A stretch of 64,000 nucleotides of DNA from Dillenia suffruticosa (lineage: Eukaryota > Streptophyta > Magnoliopsida > Dilleniales > Dilleniaceae): the NCBI GenBank assembly GCA_033439265.1, contig JAVTVX010000002.1:17635674-17699673 (forward strand), written 5' to 3'. Positions 1 to 9,636 of the stretch are shown here, one piece after another (position 1 is the stretch's first letter; each line of letters opens with the position of its first letter). A program made the translations under genes and the position numbers. The notes below the pieces were generated by a model that was not told the origin of the DNA, did not search any database, and was given only the letters and a program-made list of their open reading frames with translations.

Positions 1-57
1 AACCATATATAGTAGTCGTTTATATCTAGTAAACTTTGTCCAATATCCCTTTTAAGG

Positions 58-76
58 CTCTCTCTCTCTCTCTCTC
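58..76 (+). repeat. CT microsatellite in SAUR 5' leader
   Basis: A pure CT dinucleotide run ends four bases before the SAUR start codon. CT-rich leaders are common in plant 5' UTRs; no function can be shown from the sequence. Confidence 0.85.
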
Positions 77-79
77 AAC

Positions 80-466
80 ATGAAGAAGATCAATTCAATC
101 CTAAGAAAATGCAAAAGTCTGTCGAGACAACTTGGTAGATCTTCATCATATAGCAGTCTAAGATCCAAATCTGCAAGAGAAGATTTGTGGAGCACGCAAC
201 ATGACTATGAGTGTGAACATCATGATCAAGGAACAACAATCTTGGTTGGAAGCTCAAGGAGGCGATACGTGATAAATTCCAAGTACTTAAACCATCCTTT
301 GTTGAATGCTCTGATTGATAAGAAGTCGAATCGCCATGCCGGAGAAGTTATACTGGTCAAGTGCGAGGTAGTTCTCTTTGATCACCTCTTGTGGATGCTT
401 GAAAATGCTGATCCAAATCTCACGGATGATTCCATGGAAGAGCTTGCAGAATTGTATGTGTTTTGA
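80..466 (+). CDS. SAUR family auxin-responsive protein
   Basis: Intronless 128-residue ORF starting at the first ATG after a CT-rich leader. The N-terminal third is basic and serine-rich, as in many SAURs. The core (about residues 50-110) has the family blocks: a V-G-S-S-R-R-R-Y-V-I strand, the H-P-L-L-N-A-L-I segment, and V-K-C-E-V-V-L-F-D-H-L-L-W-M-L-E-N near the C-terminus. That last block resembles the SAUR76-79 type subgroup more than the short Aux-inducible SAURs. Known family role: small, short-lived proteins induced by auxin that inhibit PP2C.D phosphatases and so promote plasma-membrane H+-ATPase activity and cell expansion. The exact role of this member cannot be read from sequence. 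No lesion is seen; length and the single exon fit the family. Its promoter lies almost entirely outside the window. Confidence 0.9.
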   Translation: MKKINSILRKCKSLSRQLGRSSSYSSLRSKSAREDLWSTQHDYECEHHDQGTTILVGSSRRRYVINSKYLNHPLLNALIDKKSNRHAGEVILVKCEVVLFDHLLWMLENADPNLTDDSMEELAELYVF

Positions 467-1450
467 AAAATTACATTTCTTCATACAATGGACTTTGGGG
501 GAAACAGTGCTTCGTTTTGAAGCTAGTAGCTAGAGATGCAAATGATCTCTTAAAAGTGTTCTAGATTAATTATTGTTTCGATTTTTACTATTCTAACTCC
601 ATAAAGTTTTGATAGATCCAACAATTGTTCTATCTGTACCATGTGTTGTCGAGTAAAAATAAAATAAAATCGTGTACCATTTTCAACCATGTTGCTAAAG
701 GGTTTCCCATGCAAATACATCTCTCTCTCTCTCACTCTCACTGTGTGTGTGGCAATTTTAACTTTTCTAATTCATTCCCCAAGTTAAATTCATAGTTTCA
801 ATCAAGAATTGAAACTAACAGGGAAATTAATCACTCACCTTCACTTTTGAAAAAGCTTGATCAGTCAGCAACATAACAATTACCCAAGTAATTCGAAATC
901 CTTATTAGTGTCAAAGATTGGCTTAGATTTTCTCTCCCTCCCTGCGACCTTGGGCTTTGGAAAATAGCAATTTCCCTCATGGATACAGCAACTAACATAT
1001 AAGAGTGCGAATGCCCTTATGGGGTCAACTGTGGACCTTATTTCTTAAATATTTTAGTAAATTGACATATCGACTGTGAAACTCATTCTATGATATAGAA
1101 AAATGAGAAATTTTGCTCTATTTATGGTCCTTCTAATTATGGTTTAATCGCCAATCTACCAGTTATGTATGATGGACAATGGCATTGGCAATTGAAGGAC
1201 TAAATGAAAATGGCAAATAGCTCTGTCGGCAAGAAACCTGTATGAGTTTACCCCCTTACATGGTTTGACCCTCTCATTTAAACCTGAAAAAAAAAATTAA
1301 AGGGGACAGAAAGGAATATTCCAAAATTTTGGAAGAGTAGTGCAAACGTAAATATCTTCCCCTCTCTCTATATCCTCAAGTATAAGTTCTTGCTCTCAAA
1401 GAAGATAAGATTATCTATTTGTCTGATAATTGGAGGATTTGGATAGAGTT
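467..1450. other. Intergenic, no gene seen
   Basis: Spacer between SAUR and the YceD-like gene. It is AT-rich with a CT/GT-rich patch near 720-752. Short ORFs here have no family features. It presumably holds the SAUR 3' UTR and the downstream gene's promoter. Confidence 0.7.
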
Positions 1451-3248
1451 ATGGAAAAAGCTGGACTCCTCTCACTTAAAACCATCAACCCACTTCCAGT
1501 TCCAACTCCCACAAGCGCCAAATCACAGAAATTGCCTTCTTCATGCTTTAAAATTAGTGCTTCTTCAAGAAAAAATGACTTAGCATTGGTATGATCTCTC
1601 CTTCTCTCTCTCTCTCTCTCTCTCTCTAACAGACCACCTAATCCAAAGTAAAAACAATGATAAGGATAGCGGTTTTAATAATTTTAGGATTTTGAGCTGC
1701 AGATTACGAGAAAACATCGAAGGCATCCTAGGAGATTGATCACAATATCAACAGGAGATGGAAGATGGCAGGGCAAATGGAACCGTGACTATGTTTTTAC
1801 CCTCCAAGACTTGCACTTCCAAGACTTGGCTGAAGATGTTGATCACGATATCACTAGAAAATGCAGCATCTGTTCTTCTTTGTACTGCAGAGAGGTAAGT
1901 TCCCTATATTAGTCATTGTTCTGGTTACTACTTCAAGAAAAAAAGCCAAACTTACCTTTATATCTATACTTTTTTTTTTTTTATTTATTTATTATCTTTA
2001 CTTCATATTTTTTATTAATAATAAAATAATATAAATTGATAATTTATTATAAAATAATAAAATAATAAAATAATATTATTTTTCGACAAAATAAAATAAA
2101 AAGAATTAATAAAAAATTAAAAAAAATATAATTTTTTGATAATAATAAAATAATATAAAATTAAAAAATTTTAATAATAATAAAATAATATAAAAATATA
2201 ATTTTTTATAAAATAATGAAATAATTTTATTTTAGCTTAAAATAAAATAATAAAAAATTTTAAAAATAAAATAATATTATCCTTCTACAAAATAAAATAA
2301 AAATTAAAAAATTAAAAAATTAAAAAATTAAAAAATTAAAAAATTAAAAAAAATTAAAAAAAATTAAAAAAAATTAAAAAAAATTAAAAAAATTAAAAAA
2401 TTTTTTTAAAAAAATCCGTAGCTAATTTTTCCGTCTGTAAAATTTTCGTTGGTAATCCGTCGCTGATGGCTTTACAAAAAATTTTAAAAAATTAAAATTT
2501 TAAAAAATTAAAATTTTAAAAAATTAAAATTTTAAAAAATTAAAATTTTAAAAAATTAAAATTTTAAAAAATTAAAATTTTAAAAAATTTTAAAAATCCA
2601 TCAGTAATCTGTCGGTAATATTTCCGTCAGTAATCCGTCACTAATAGATTTATAAAAAAATAAAAAAAAACTTAAAATAAAAAAAATTATACAAAATCCG
2701 TTGTTAATCCGTTAGTAAAAAATTTATCGGTAATTTGTCGCAATTTCATCGCTATTACTGACGAAAAAAAATCAGTAGATAATTTTCCGTCGTCGCTGAT
2801 ACCGTGTTTTCTGGCCGCGAGACAGGACACATCAAATACCATAGTTAAAGATTTTTTTTTTAAATGAAAAAATTGAGTACCATGTTGATGACTTTCGACA
2901 CTCGTTCCCTATTTGGGTATGGTATTAAGTTGAGCCGTTGAAGTTTTCTTGAATTGTTGATCGCACACTCTCGCTGTCTGCTGTCACACATCAGATTGAC
3001 GCAATGTTCAGTGTTTGGGTTTTGCCGGCATGCAGAGACAAGGGCTCCCCACAAGTACCAGAGACTGGGGGAGATAATCCATCATTAAATCTCTAAACTC
3101 TTTCTCTCTCTGTCTCACTCTCTACGTGTGTGTTGCAACACTATGAGGGCTGATTACAATTTTTCAGGTGATCTATGTGAAGCCAGATTATGAAGCTGAC
3201 CTTGACCCACTTATTCGAGACACCATTAGACTTAATTCAGCAGTATAG
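1451..3248 (+). pseudogene. YceD/DUF177-like chloroplast protein gene, decayed
   Basis: Four exons can be assembled: 1451-1588, 1703-1894, 2995-3084 and 3168-3248. Exon 1 encodes a Ser/Thr-rich, transit-peptide-like N-terminus. Exon 2 has R-R-L-I-T-I-S-T-G-D-G-R-W-Q-G-K-W and the cysteine motif C-S-I-C-S-S-L-Y-C. Exon 3 has F-S-V-W-V-L-P and G-G-D-N-P-S. Exon 4 has V-I-Y-V-K-P and a C-terminal acidic stretch. These match plant homologues of bacterial YceD (DUF177), linked to 23S rRNA accumulation in plastids. Two defects: exon 3 should end with a GT donor but the bases at 3085-3086 are TT, so it reads into a stop; and between the L-Q-D-L-H block and the cysteine motif about 25-30 residues usual for the family, as I recall it, are missing in frame. 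Exons 1-2 and 3-4 keep normal GT/AG sites and phase. A short functional variant cannot be fully excluded. Confidence 0.65.
1960..2815. repeat. AT-rich array in YceD-like intron 2, CACTA-like motifs
   Basis: Almost pure A/T tract with tandem units: eight-base AATTAAAA-type repeats near 2297-2400 and a 16-base AATTAAAATTTTAAAA unit repeated about seven times at 2478-2590. Interspersed are variants of CCGTCGGTAAT/CCGTCACTAAT (near 2440, 2600-2645, 2695-2770, 2785-2805). Such motifs are typical of the subterminal regions of plant CACTA elements and derived MITEs. The left edge (TACTACTTCAAGAAAA, near 1927) and right edge (GTGTTTTCT, near 2804) are only loosely CACTA-terminus-like, and no clean 3-bp duplication was seen, so the class is uncertain. 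Confidence 0.45.
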
Positions 3249-3599
3249 GTGTGCGAATCATAGTGATAGTATTTACTCAATCACATCCACGATTTCGAAA
3301 GCCATATTGGAAATCATATTGACATGTCATAAGATGGATGGCAGCATCACAGTCATGCAAATTTGACAATATTTCTAGATTTCCAAAGTATTGTTTTGTA
3401 TCGTATATGTGTGCAATTAAATGAGGTCCTAGACCTCTAGGTAATTTATAATGGAGTTGCCCTTCATTCTTTGTTCAGGAAACTTGCCCTGAGGCTGGTG
3501 AGAGATCGGAACAAAAACTACATTGTAAGAGATTTACGTGCATTACAAATTTTGCATTGTTATATATGTAGTGTATGAAGCATAGAGAAACTAATTTGA

Positions 3600-4340
3600 T
3601 CTCAGATATTGTGGGAAAGAGAGATGTTACTACATCAGATATCGGGTCTTGTTCAAACATAAAGGCTTTTGTATATATACTCATCAATCTTCTCACCATC
3701 ATCGTTCTTGCTTAACTTCTCATTTTGCATCAAGGGAGTTTCAATGGATTTGCAACTCTCCACGTTGAATTTCTTTAGCACCTCTCTAACATATTTTTGC
3801 TGTCTTATAAATATTCCTTATTCAGACGGCACAATCCGCATACCAAGAAAAACTGATATTTCTTCCAAGCCTGTCATGTCAAAAACATTTTTCATTTGTT
3901 TTTTTAAACTGATTCACCACACTTGTCTTGCTTCATGTAACAAGCAAATTATCAACATACAATGAAATAATAATTAATTCATCATCGATAGTTTTAATAT
4001 AAAGAGTTGATTCACTCAAACTCTTTTTAAAACCAATCTTCAATAGGTGATCTTCAATCCTACTATACCATGCTCTTGGTGCACATATAGAGCCTCCTTG
4101 AGTAGTTACACTTTGTCCTCTTTTCCTTTCACAACAAATCTTTCAAGCTGCTCGATAAAGATTTTCTCCTCCAAGTAGCCATTTAAAAATACTGACTTGA
4201 CATCAAGGTAATAGATTTTCCACTTCTCTTGAGCAGCAAGTGCCAAGAGCACATTCTGATTGTATCAAGTCTTGTTACCGATGCAAATGTTTTTGAGAAG
4301 TCCACTCCAAAATATATTGACTATTGACTTTCTCACACAC
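3600..4340 (-). mobile_element. copia reverse-transcriptase fragment
   Basis: Read on the minus strand, this segment encodes pieces of a Ty1/copia reverse transcriptase. In order: A-L-A-A-Q-E-K-W-K-I-Y-Y-L-D-V-K-S-V-F-L-N-G (the Q-x-D-V-x-x-A-F-L-H-G block), an F-V-V-K-G-K-E-D-K-V segment, then S-L-Y-V-D-N-L-L-V-T where the family has Y-V-D-D, and the G-L-E-E-I-S-V-F-L-G-M block. Stops and shifts break the frame and no LTRs were found beside it. It sits immediately upstream of the truncated NAL1-like gene, so it may mark the event that removed that gene's 5' half. Confidence 0.7.
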
Positions 4341-5129
4341 ACTAATTCTAAATTACTCATATTTCAACACCCAAAAAAAAAAACAAAAGGATTTATGTCA
4401 GTCTGCCACTGAATATAGTAGTATGATTTTCCAGATGCCAATCAAATATTAGGTATGGGTTGGTATTTTTGTGTCAGGAGTTGGAAAAAATTCTCATCTT
4501 CATTTCATAACTGATCCTCATTTCTTCTGGATATTCTCCTGCGTCCTGCCATCATTTTTCTGGTGCATGTTTCTTCATTGTCAGTCACATTCTTTCACCT
4601 TTTAAGATGCAGTTTTTGCTGTTCATTGTGACTACTGTAATTGTGACTATGATATGATTTGGTTTACCTGCAGAGACATTTGTGAAAGCAGATGGTACAT
4701 TTATCCCATTTGCTGATGATTTTGATATGTCCACTGTAACTACATCTGTAAAGGGTTTAGGTGAAATAGGTGATGTCAAAATTATAGATTTGCAGTCTCC
4801 AATCAATAGCCTTATTGGGAAGCAAGTGGGGGAAGGTTGGGAGAAGTTCTGATTTGACTACTGGAACCATGTTGGCCTATGCACTTGCATACAATGATGA
4901 GAAGGGGATATGCTTTTTGACAGATTTTCTTGTTGTTGGTGGGAACCAACAGACCTTTGACCTAGAAGGAGACAGTGGAAGCCTCATCAGTTTAACAGGT
5001 GAGGCTGGAGAGAAACCTCGGCCTGTGGGGATCATCTGGGGTAGAGCAGCAAACAGGGGTAGACTGAAATTAAAAGTTGGCCAGCCTCCAGAGAACTGGA
5101 CAAGTGGGGTCGATCTTGGGTGCGTTCTC

Positions 5130-5215
5130 ATAGCTTTGTACAGATTTAACCTAAAAAATAAAAATAAATTTTAAAATAACTTGAACCGAAAAATATTTTC
5201 GTTTCTAACCCACAG
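5130..5215 (+). repeat. Left terminal inverted repeat of foldback element
   Basis: AT-rich arm with landmarks AGCTTTGTAC, TTTAACCTAAAAAATAAAAA, AATATTTTCGTTTCTAACCC. It pairs, with scattered mismatches and small indels, with the reverse complement of 5985-6073. Confidence 0.85.
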
Positions 5216-5261
5216 TTGAAAACGCGACACAGTGTGTTGTGTCTTCAACCCGCGACACAGT

Positions 5262-5930
5262 CACCAGAGAGAGAGAGAGGAGTCTGCGGGGGAGGGAGGG
5301 AGAGAGAGAGAGGAGTAGAGCGGCCGGGGGGCGGAGGGGGGAGGGAGAGAGAGAAAGAGGAGAGAGAGAAAGGAGTCCGCGGGGGAGAGGAGAAGCGCGG
5401 CCGGGGGGCGGAAGGGGGAGGGAGAGAGAGAAAGAGGAGAGAGAGAGAGGGGAGTCTGCGGACGAGGGAGAGAGAGAGGGGAGGAGCGCGGTCGGGCGGC
5501 GGAGGGGGGAGGGAGGGAGAGATAGAGGAGGAGCGCGGTGCGGCGGCACAGCGCTCCTCCCCTCTCTCTCTCCCTTCCCCCCGGCGGACCCCTCGCCGTG
5601 CTCCTCCCCTCTTTCTCTCTCTCTCCCTCCCCCTCCGCCCCCACGGCCCTCCCCTCTCTCTCCCTCCCCCCCGCGCACCGCTCATCCCCCCTTTCTCTCT
5701 CTCCCTCCCTCTCCGCCCCCCGCAGCCCTCCCCCCTCTCTCTCCCTCGCTCCTCCGCACCCAGCCGCGCTCCTCCCCTCTCTCTCTCCTTCCCCCTCCGC
5801 CCCCCGCCGCGCTCCTCCCCTCTTTCTCTCTCTCCCTCCCCCTCCGCCCCCCGCGCCGCGCTCCTCCCCTCTCTCTCTCTCCATCCCCTGCGGACTCCTC
5901 TCTCTCTCTCTCTCTCTCCCTTTCTTTGGC
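5262..5930. repeat. GA/CT minisatellite arms of foldback element
   Basis: Left arm: roughly 80-bp units made of a GAGAGAGAAAGAGGAGAGAG block, a CTGCGGGGGAG or CCGCGGGGGAG block and a GCGGCCGGGGGGCGG block. Right arm: the complementary CT/CCCCCGCC units, more numerous. The composition is strongly strand-asymmetric (purine then pyrimidine) and much more GC-rich than the rest of the window. Long open frames exist here in almost every frame purely because these repeats lack stop codons; they are not genes. Confidence 0.85.
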
Positions 5931-5984
5931 GACTGTGTCGCAGGTTGAAGACGCGACATACTGTGTCGCGTCTTCAATATCCGG

Positions 5985-6073
5985 TAAATATGGGTTAGAA
6001 ATGGAAATATTTTTTTGTTCGGATTATTTTAATTTTAATTTTTTTATTTTTTAGGTTAAATACGTACAAAGCT
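5985..6073 (-). repeat. Right terminal inverted repeat of foldback element
   Basis: Counterpart of the left arm. It ends TTTTTTAGGTTAAATACG then TACAAAGCT, directly followed by the 9-bp CGCCTTCTC target copy and resumed NAL1-like coding sequence. Confidence 0.85.
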
Positions 6074-6540
6074 CGCCTTCTCAATCTTCTGGAACTTGAT
6101 CTTATCACAACTAGTGAAGGGCTTAAAGGTATCTGCTTCTCACAAGTCATTACTATTATTCTTTTTTATAGCATGTAAGGTACTGATTATCCTATATAAT
6201 ATGTTAGCTACAAAGCTTAGTTGAGTAAGGTGAGAATATAACATAAAATATATTCTTTGTGTTTCTCTAAATTTTTGTTTTTTGTGCAAATAAAAAATGT
6301 TGTCAAAGTCTGCTTCATGAAGATTCAAGATTGCAAGTAAGGTAAATATAATTAACACCTCCCGAACGTGGGTCATTTGTGCCAAATCCTTGGTCTTAAG
6401 CTCTTTTGAGAACATAGAATTAGCGGTTTAAAACAAAAAAGATAATGATAAATAACAAAAAGGGGATAAGAAATGAAAGCTCTCAATTTTTGCACCTTGA
6501 TTTGGTGAACTAGGAAGCCATATCGAGTTAATATCTGCAT

Positions 6541-6543
6541 TTT

Positions 6544-6591
<48 letters not shown>

Positions 6592-6594
6592 TTA
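6541..6594 (+). repeat. CTTT tetranucleotide microsatellite
   Basis: About 12 copies of CTTT in the intron before the last NAL1-like exon. A run of 14 G near 6852-6865 in the same intron is a second simple tract. Confidence 0.9.
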
Positions 6595-7447
6595 CTATCA
6601 TCATTTTTACTGTTCACAAAAGGCCAAAGAACAAAAACAAGTTTCTCAGTGTTTTAATAGATTATGGTGGAGGAACTTTTGAAGTTGAACAACTGAATTT
6701 CACTAATTAAAATTTATGGGAATGTATGGGCAAATGAGAACAATTTACTGGCTCCTGAGTGAATTTACTGTAACTAGAATTCTTTCTTTAATGAGGTATT
6801 TGATCTTTGTATTTGTGTTATAACTTTGATTTGAAACCTGTAATGAAGGCGTGGGGGGGGGGGGGTTGCTAGCAGTGAATGACACTAAAATCTGTCTCAA
6901 GGGTACAGATGCACATGAGAATGCACACAAGGAACTCTCCTGTCCATGCGTGCTGAAAAGGAAAAAATTCTGCATACATCCTGATAATTTTTTCCCTTTG
7001 TTATATGCAGTCGCCGTCCAGGAACAAAGAGCTGCCTCTGCAACAGCAGTTGGCTCTACAGTTGGAGATTTCTCGCCTCCTGATGGAATGCTCCCAAAAG
7101 ACAAATGTGAGGAGAAATTTGAATCTCTGGGTCTTCAAATACAGCACATATCCCCAGAAAATGGAAAGGGGATGATCCCATCACTGATGGAAACTGACTT
7201 TCATTTGGAAGATGGAGGCAAGATGTGCCCAAGTTTTGAGCATCAATTCATACCAAGCTTTACTACAAGGTCACCAATGCACCAAAACAATCAGCAGGAC
7301 AGGGGAATCACCGAGAATTTATCTGCTCTGAGAAATGTCTATGGTGAAGATGTTTGTGTTTCACTGCAGTTGGGTGATTATGAAACAAAGGAAAGACATC
7401 CCCATGAGGCTGACCTTAACAATGGGCTTACAGAAATTGTCCTTTAA

Positions 7448-8311
7448 TTTGAATCGAAAAGAATAATCCATCTGGCACTCGAATGGTTTCTTATCAAAAC
7501 CTTCAAATCCTCAGTAAATATGTAGTGAAGATGGTTGCATGAATTTGCATAATCGGCGGAGGCCTGACTTTTCACATAGAACTATTAGTTCCTGAGGTAG
7601 CTGAATGCTTTGGTTAGAGCTAGTTATGTTGTTTGGTTTGCTCAGCAAACAACCTTCAAATTTGCAATGTATGTCTCTTTCTTTTTTCTCCTTCCATTTT
7701 TTTTTCTTTTCTTTTCTATTCAAATCCTAATCTTCCAATTTATATGTCTTTTTGTAAAATCAAGCGTTGTAGTTCACAAATGACGTTACCAATGTTAGAA
7801 AAATAGGGGTTTGTGAACAAAAAGATTTCACTTAGAAAAAAAATCATATTTCCATATTATTATTTTTCTTTTTATTTTCTTTTTATTTTTATTTATATAT
7901 ATTTTTTATTTCATTTTTCTTTTCCATATTTTTTTTTCAAATTTGTCTCTTAAATAGCTGACTCTAAATATTGGGATTAAGCCTTGGTTTGTTTGTTCTT
8001 GTCGTTGTATTTCTATATTATTATTTACAATGAAGCAAAGAGAATGTCATGAATTGAAAGCCCTATGTGGTGCAACGTCATCAATTGAAGTATTAGTCTA
8101 CGATATACGCATGTTATGAGCAGAAGTTAAACTATAAACATATTTTTTTTGGGTGCAATTGCTATGGCATTTTCATAACTAAAATTGGACAAACAAGACT
8201 AACAATGCTGTAAAGAGATAATTATATTTGAATTCCCTATACTCTTCTCAAAGATGAAATAATGAGAACAATTTTTAGGGTCATAGAATATACTCTTGAA
8301 TTTCATCATCA

Positions 8312-8348
<37 letters not shown>

Positions 8349-9079
8349 ATAATCCAAATGATTCATTGAATCATTGTGAAATCTTGGTTTTAATACAAAA
8401 GAAAACTTTTTCTCCTTTGATCTGTGACGGAAGAACAACGAACTTTTTAAAAGAATGAAGAAAATAAATTGTTATATGTCAACCAAAGGTAAAAGTGTTT
8501 GAAGGATTTTAAACTTTCAAAAAGTCGAGAAAAGAAAAAGAAAAAGAAAAAAATCTGTAAAAAACTGTTGATAATTATTATGGTATGAGAATTCTCAAAA
8601 TAGAGTTTGCAAAAAAAAGCTTACAGAAAAGTGGAGTCAAGCATGGTCTTTTTTTAAAATTTGATGACCACAAGTGTGATTAGCTATAAATCGGAATTTA
8701 ATATTGACTACTTTAGCACTTTGTATTGGAAAATCGAAACTAAGTTATGCAAAAGCAAGGTGAGAATTTATTTAAATTTTTTTTTAAGTATAACACAAAC
8801 TCATCTGAATTATAAAATCAATTCAGCTCCAATTTAGTTATATGCATAGCAAAATGATTCGATATTGTTGTTATGAAACAATTTGCAAACAAGGAAAGTG
8901 AGCATCATCGTTTTATATCTTTGAAGCATATGTCCCCTACACTAAAGTTTGAATCGAATACTCAAAGCATGGTACATCTAGATTGTACACAAAATTCACA
9001 AGTTGGATTTGGTTCTATTTTGATAGGAGAAGAATTCCCATCTTCGCCATCCAATTAAAACTATAATTTGTAGATTTGA
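7448..9079. other. Intergenic, AT-rich, no gene seen
   Basis: Follows the NAL1-like stop codon. It contains T/TTTTA-rich tracts, a LINE-tail remnant near 7900-8010 and a poly(T) run of about 31 at 8314-8344. A 61-codon open frame at 8873-9058 has no recognisable motif or splice context. Confidence 0.65.
7900..8010 (+). mobile_element. LINE 3'-tail remnant
   Basis: Contains TTTGTCTCTTAAATAGCTGA then CTCTAAATATTGGGATTAAG and a GTTTGTTTGTTCTTGTCGTT end. The same terminal layout (TTTGTCTTTTGAATGGCCGA, then a GTTGTTGTTG tail) ends the better preserved LINE remnant at 23793-24117. Only the 3' end is visible. Confidence 0.4.
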
Positions 9080-9636
9080 TTCAGCTCCTAATGAGACCTA
9101 AATTAATATTTATTTTTATTTTTATTTTCTAAAATTAAAACTATAATTATGAAATTAAAGATTTAAATAATAAACAAAACCTATCAAATTTAAAAATTAA
9201 ACACAAAATAGTATTGAATCACACTTCAAATCAATAAACCAGTGTAAAAAATGAGAAATCAAATTTAATATGCCAAAAAAAAGTTTTAAATCGAATGTCA
9301 AATAGAATTAGGAAAGCAGAAATCGAGTAGACTATTTGATTCGATGATTGCAGTGAAGATTGTTGTTTGTCTCCTTCTTTGACAACGGTGAATGATAGCG
9401 AAGCTGATGAAATTAAAGTTAATTTAAAGACTTGAAACAAATCAAACAAAAACAATGATAAAGATGTTGATGGTAAAACCGAACGAAGCAGAGTTGTCTA
9501 TGGCAATTAATGACTCGAAATTGGGCTTCATACATGAACAAAGTTGTTCGAAGGTGAATATGGTTCTGCGTTGATGAAGATGGCGACTGATGATGATGAT
9601 GATGAAGGGTTGAAGATTGAAATTGCAAGAGATGTC
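9080..9636. repeat. Tandem duplication, unit A, left part
   Basis: Matches 15440-16445 minus the MITE-like insertion there. Shared landmarks: CTAATGAGA-CTAAATTAAT, GATTTGAAGACTTGAA-CAAATC, GTAGAGTTGTCT-TGGCAATT, GATGAAGATGGCG-CTGATGA and GCA-GAGATGTC. It ends exactly where the copia element is inserted. Identity of the duplicated sequence is unknown; short minus-strand frames rich in His and Ser occur in both copies but are not convincing genes. Confidence 0.75.

Larger units (their letters stand above)
5130..6073. mobile_element. Non-autonomous foldback Mutator-like element
   Basis: A 944-bp insertion in a NAL1-like exon. Its ends are inverted repeats: the left end starts ATAGCTTTGTACAGATTTAA and the right end, reversed, reads AGCTTTGTACGTATTTAACC; both continue through CTAAAAAATAAAAA to TTTCTAACCCA. 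It is flanked by 9-bp copies, TGCGTTCTC (5121-5129) and CGCCTTCTC (6074-6082). The right copy is the normal gene sequence (G-R-L-L codons), and a 9-bp duplication with long terminal inverted repeats is diagnostic of Mutator-like elements. Inward of the repeats are GCGACACAGT palindromes, then a GA-rich left arm and a CT-rich right arm meeting at a 10-bp inverted pair (5527-5536 / 5551-5560). No transposase is encoded. The arms are unequal (about 413 and 530 bp), consistent with extra tandem units on the right. Confidence 0.85.
4674..7447 (+). pseudogene. NAL1-like trypsin-type protein gene, 3' half, broken
   Basis: C-terminal half of a NARROW LEAF 1-type gene, a plant-specific nuclear or cytoplasmic protein with a trypsin-like fold that affects leaf width and vein number. 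Exon A begins at 4674 after a CTGCAG acceptor and encodes E-T-F-V-K-A-D-G, the V-T-T-S-V-K-G block, then E-G-D-S-G-S-L-I, which contains the putative catalytic serine, and the W-T-S-G-V-D-L-G block. The frame breaks in a run of five G at about 4828-4832 where four would keep it open. The exon is then cut by the foldback element 5130-6073; its tail (L-L-E-L-D-L-I-T-T-S-E-G-L-K) resumes at 6074-6128 with a good GT donor. The last exon, 7011-7447, is intact (A-V-Q-E-Q-R, P-S-F-T-T-R-S-P, and N-L-S-A-L-R-N blocks). Exons for the N-terminal half, including the His and Asp of the triad, are absent upstream. This copy should be non-functional. Confidence 0.85.

Noticed and set aside
3669..3965. 98-codon plus-strand frame
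   Set aside because: Antisense shadow of the minus-strand copia RT fragment.
5205..6054. Several long overlapping open frames on both strands, Arg/Glu- or Pro/Ser-rich, up to 271 codons
   Set aside because: They arise because GA/CT repeats lack stop codons in nearly all frames; they lie inside the foldback transposon and have no domain.
8873..9058. 61-codon frame
   Set aside because: No motif, no splice or promoter context, AT-rich surroundings.
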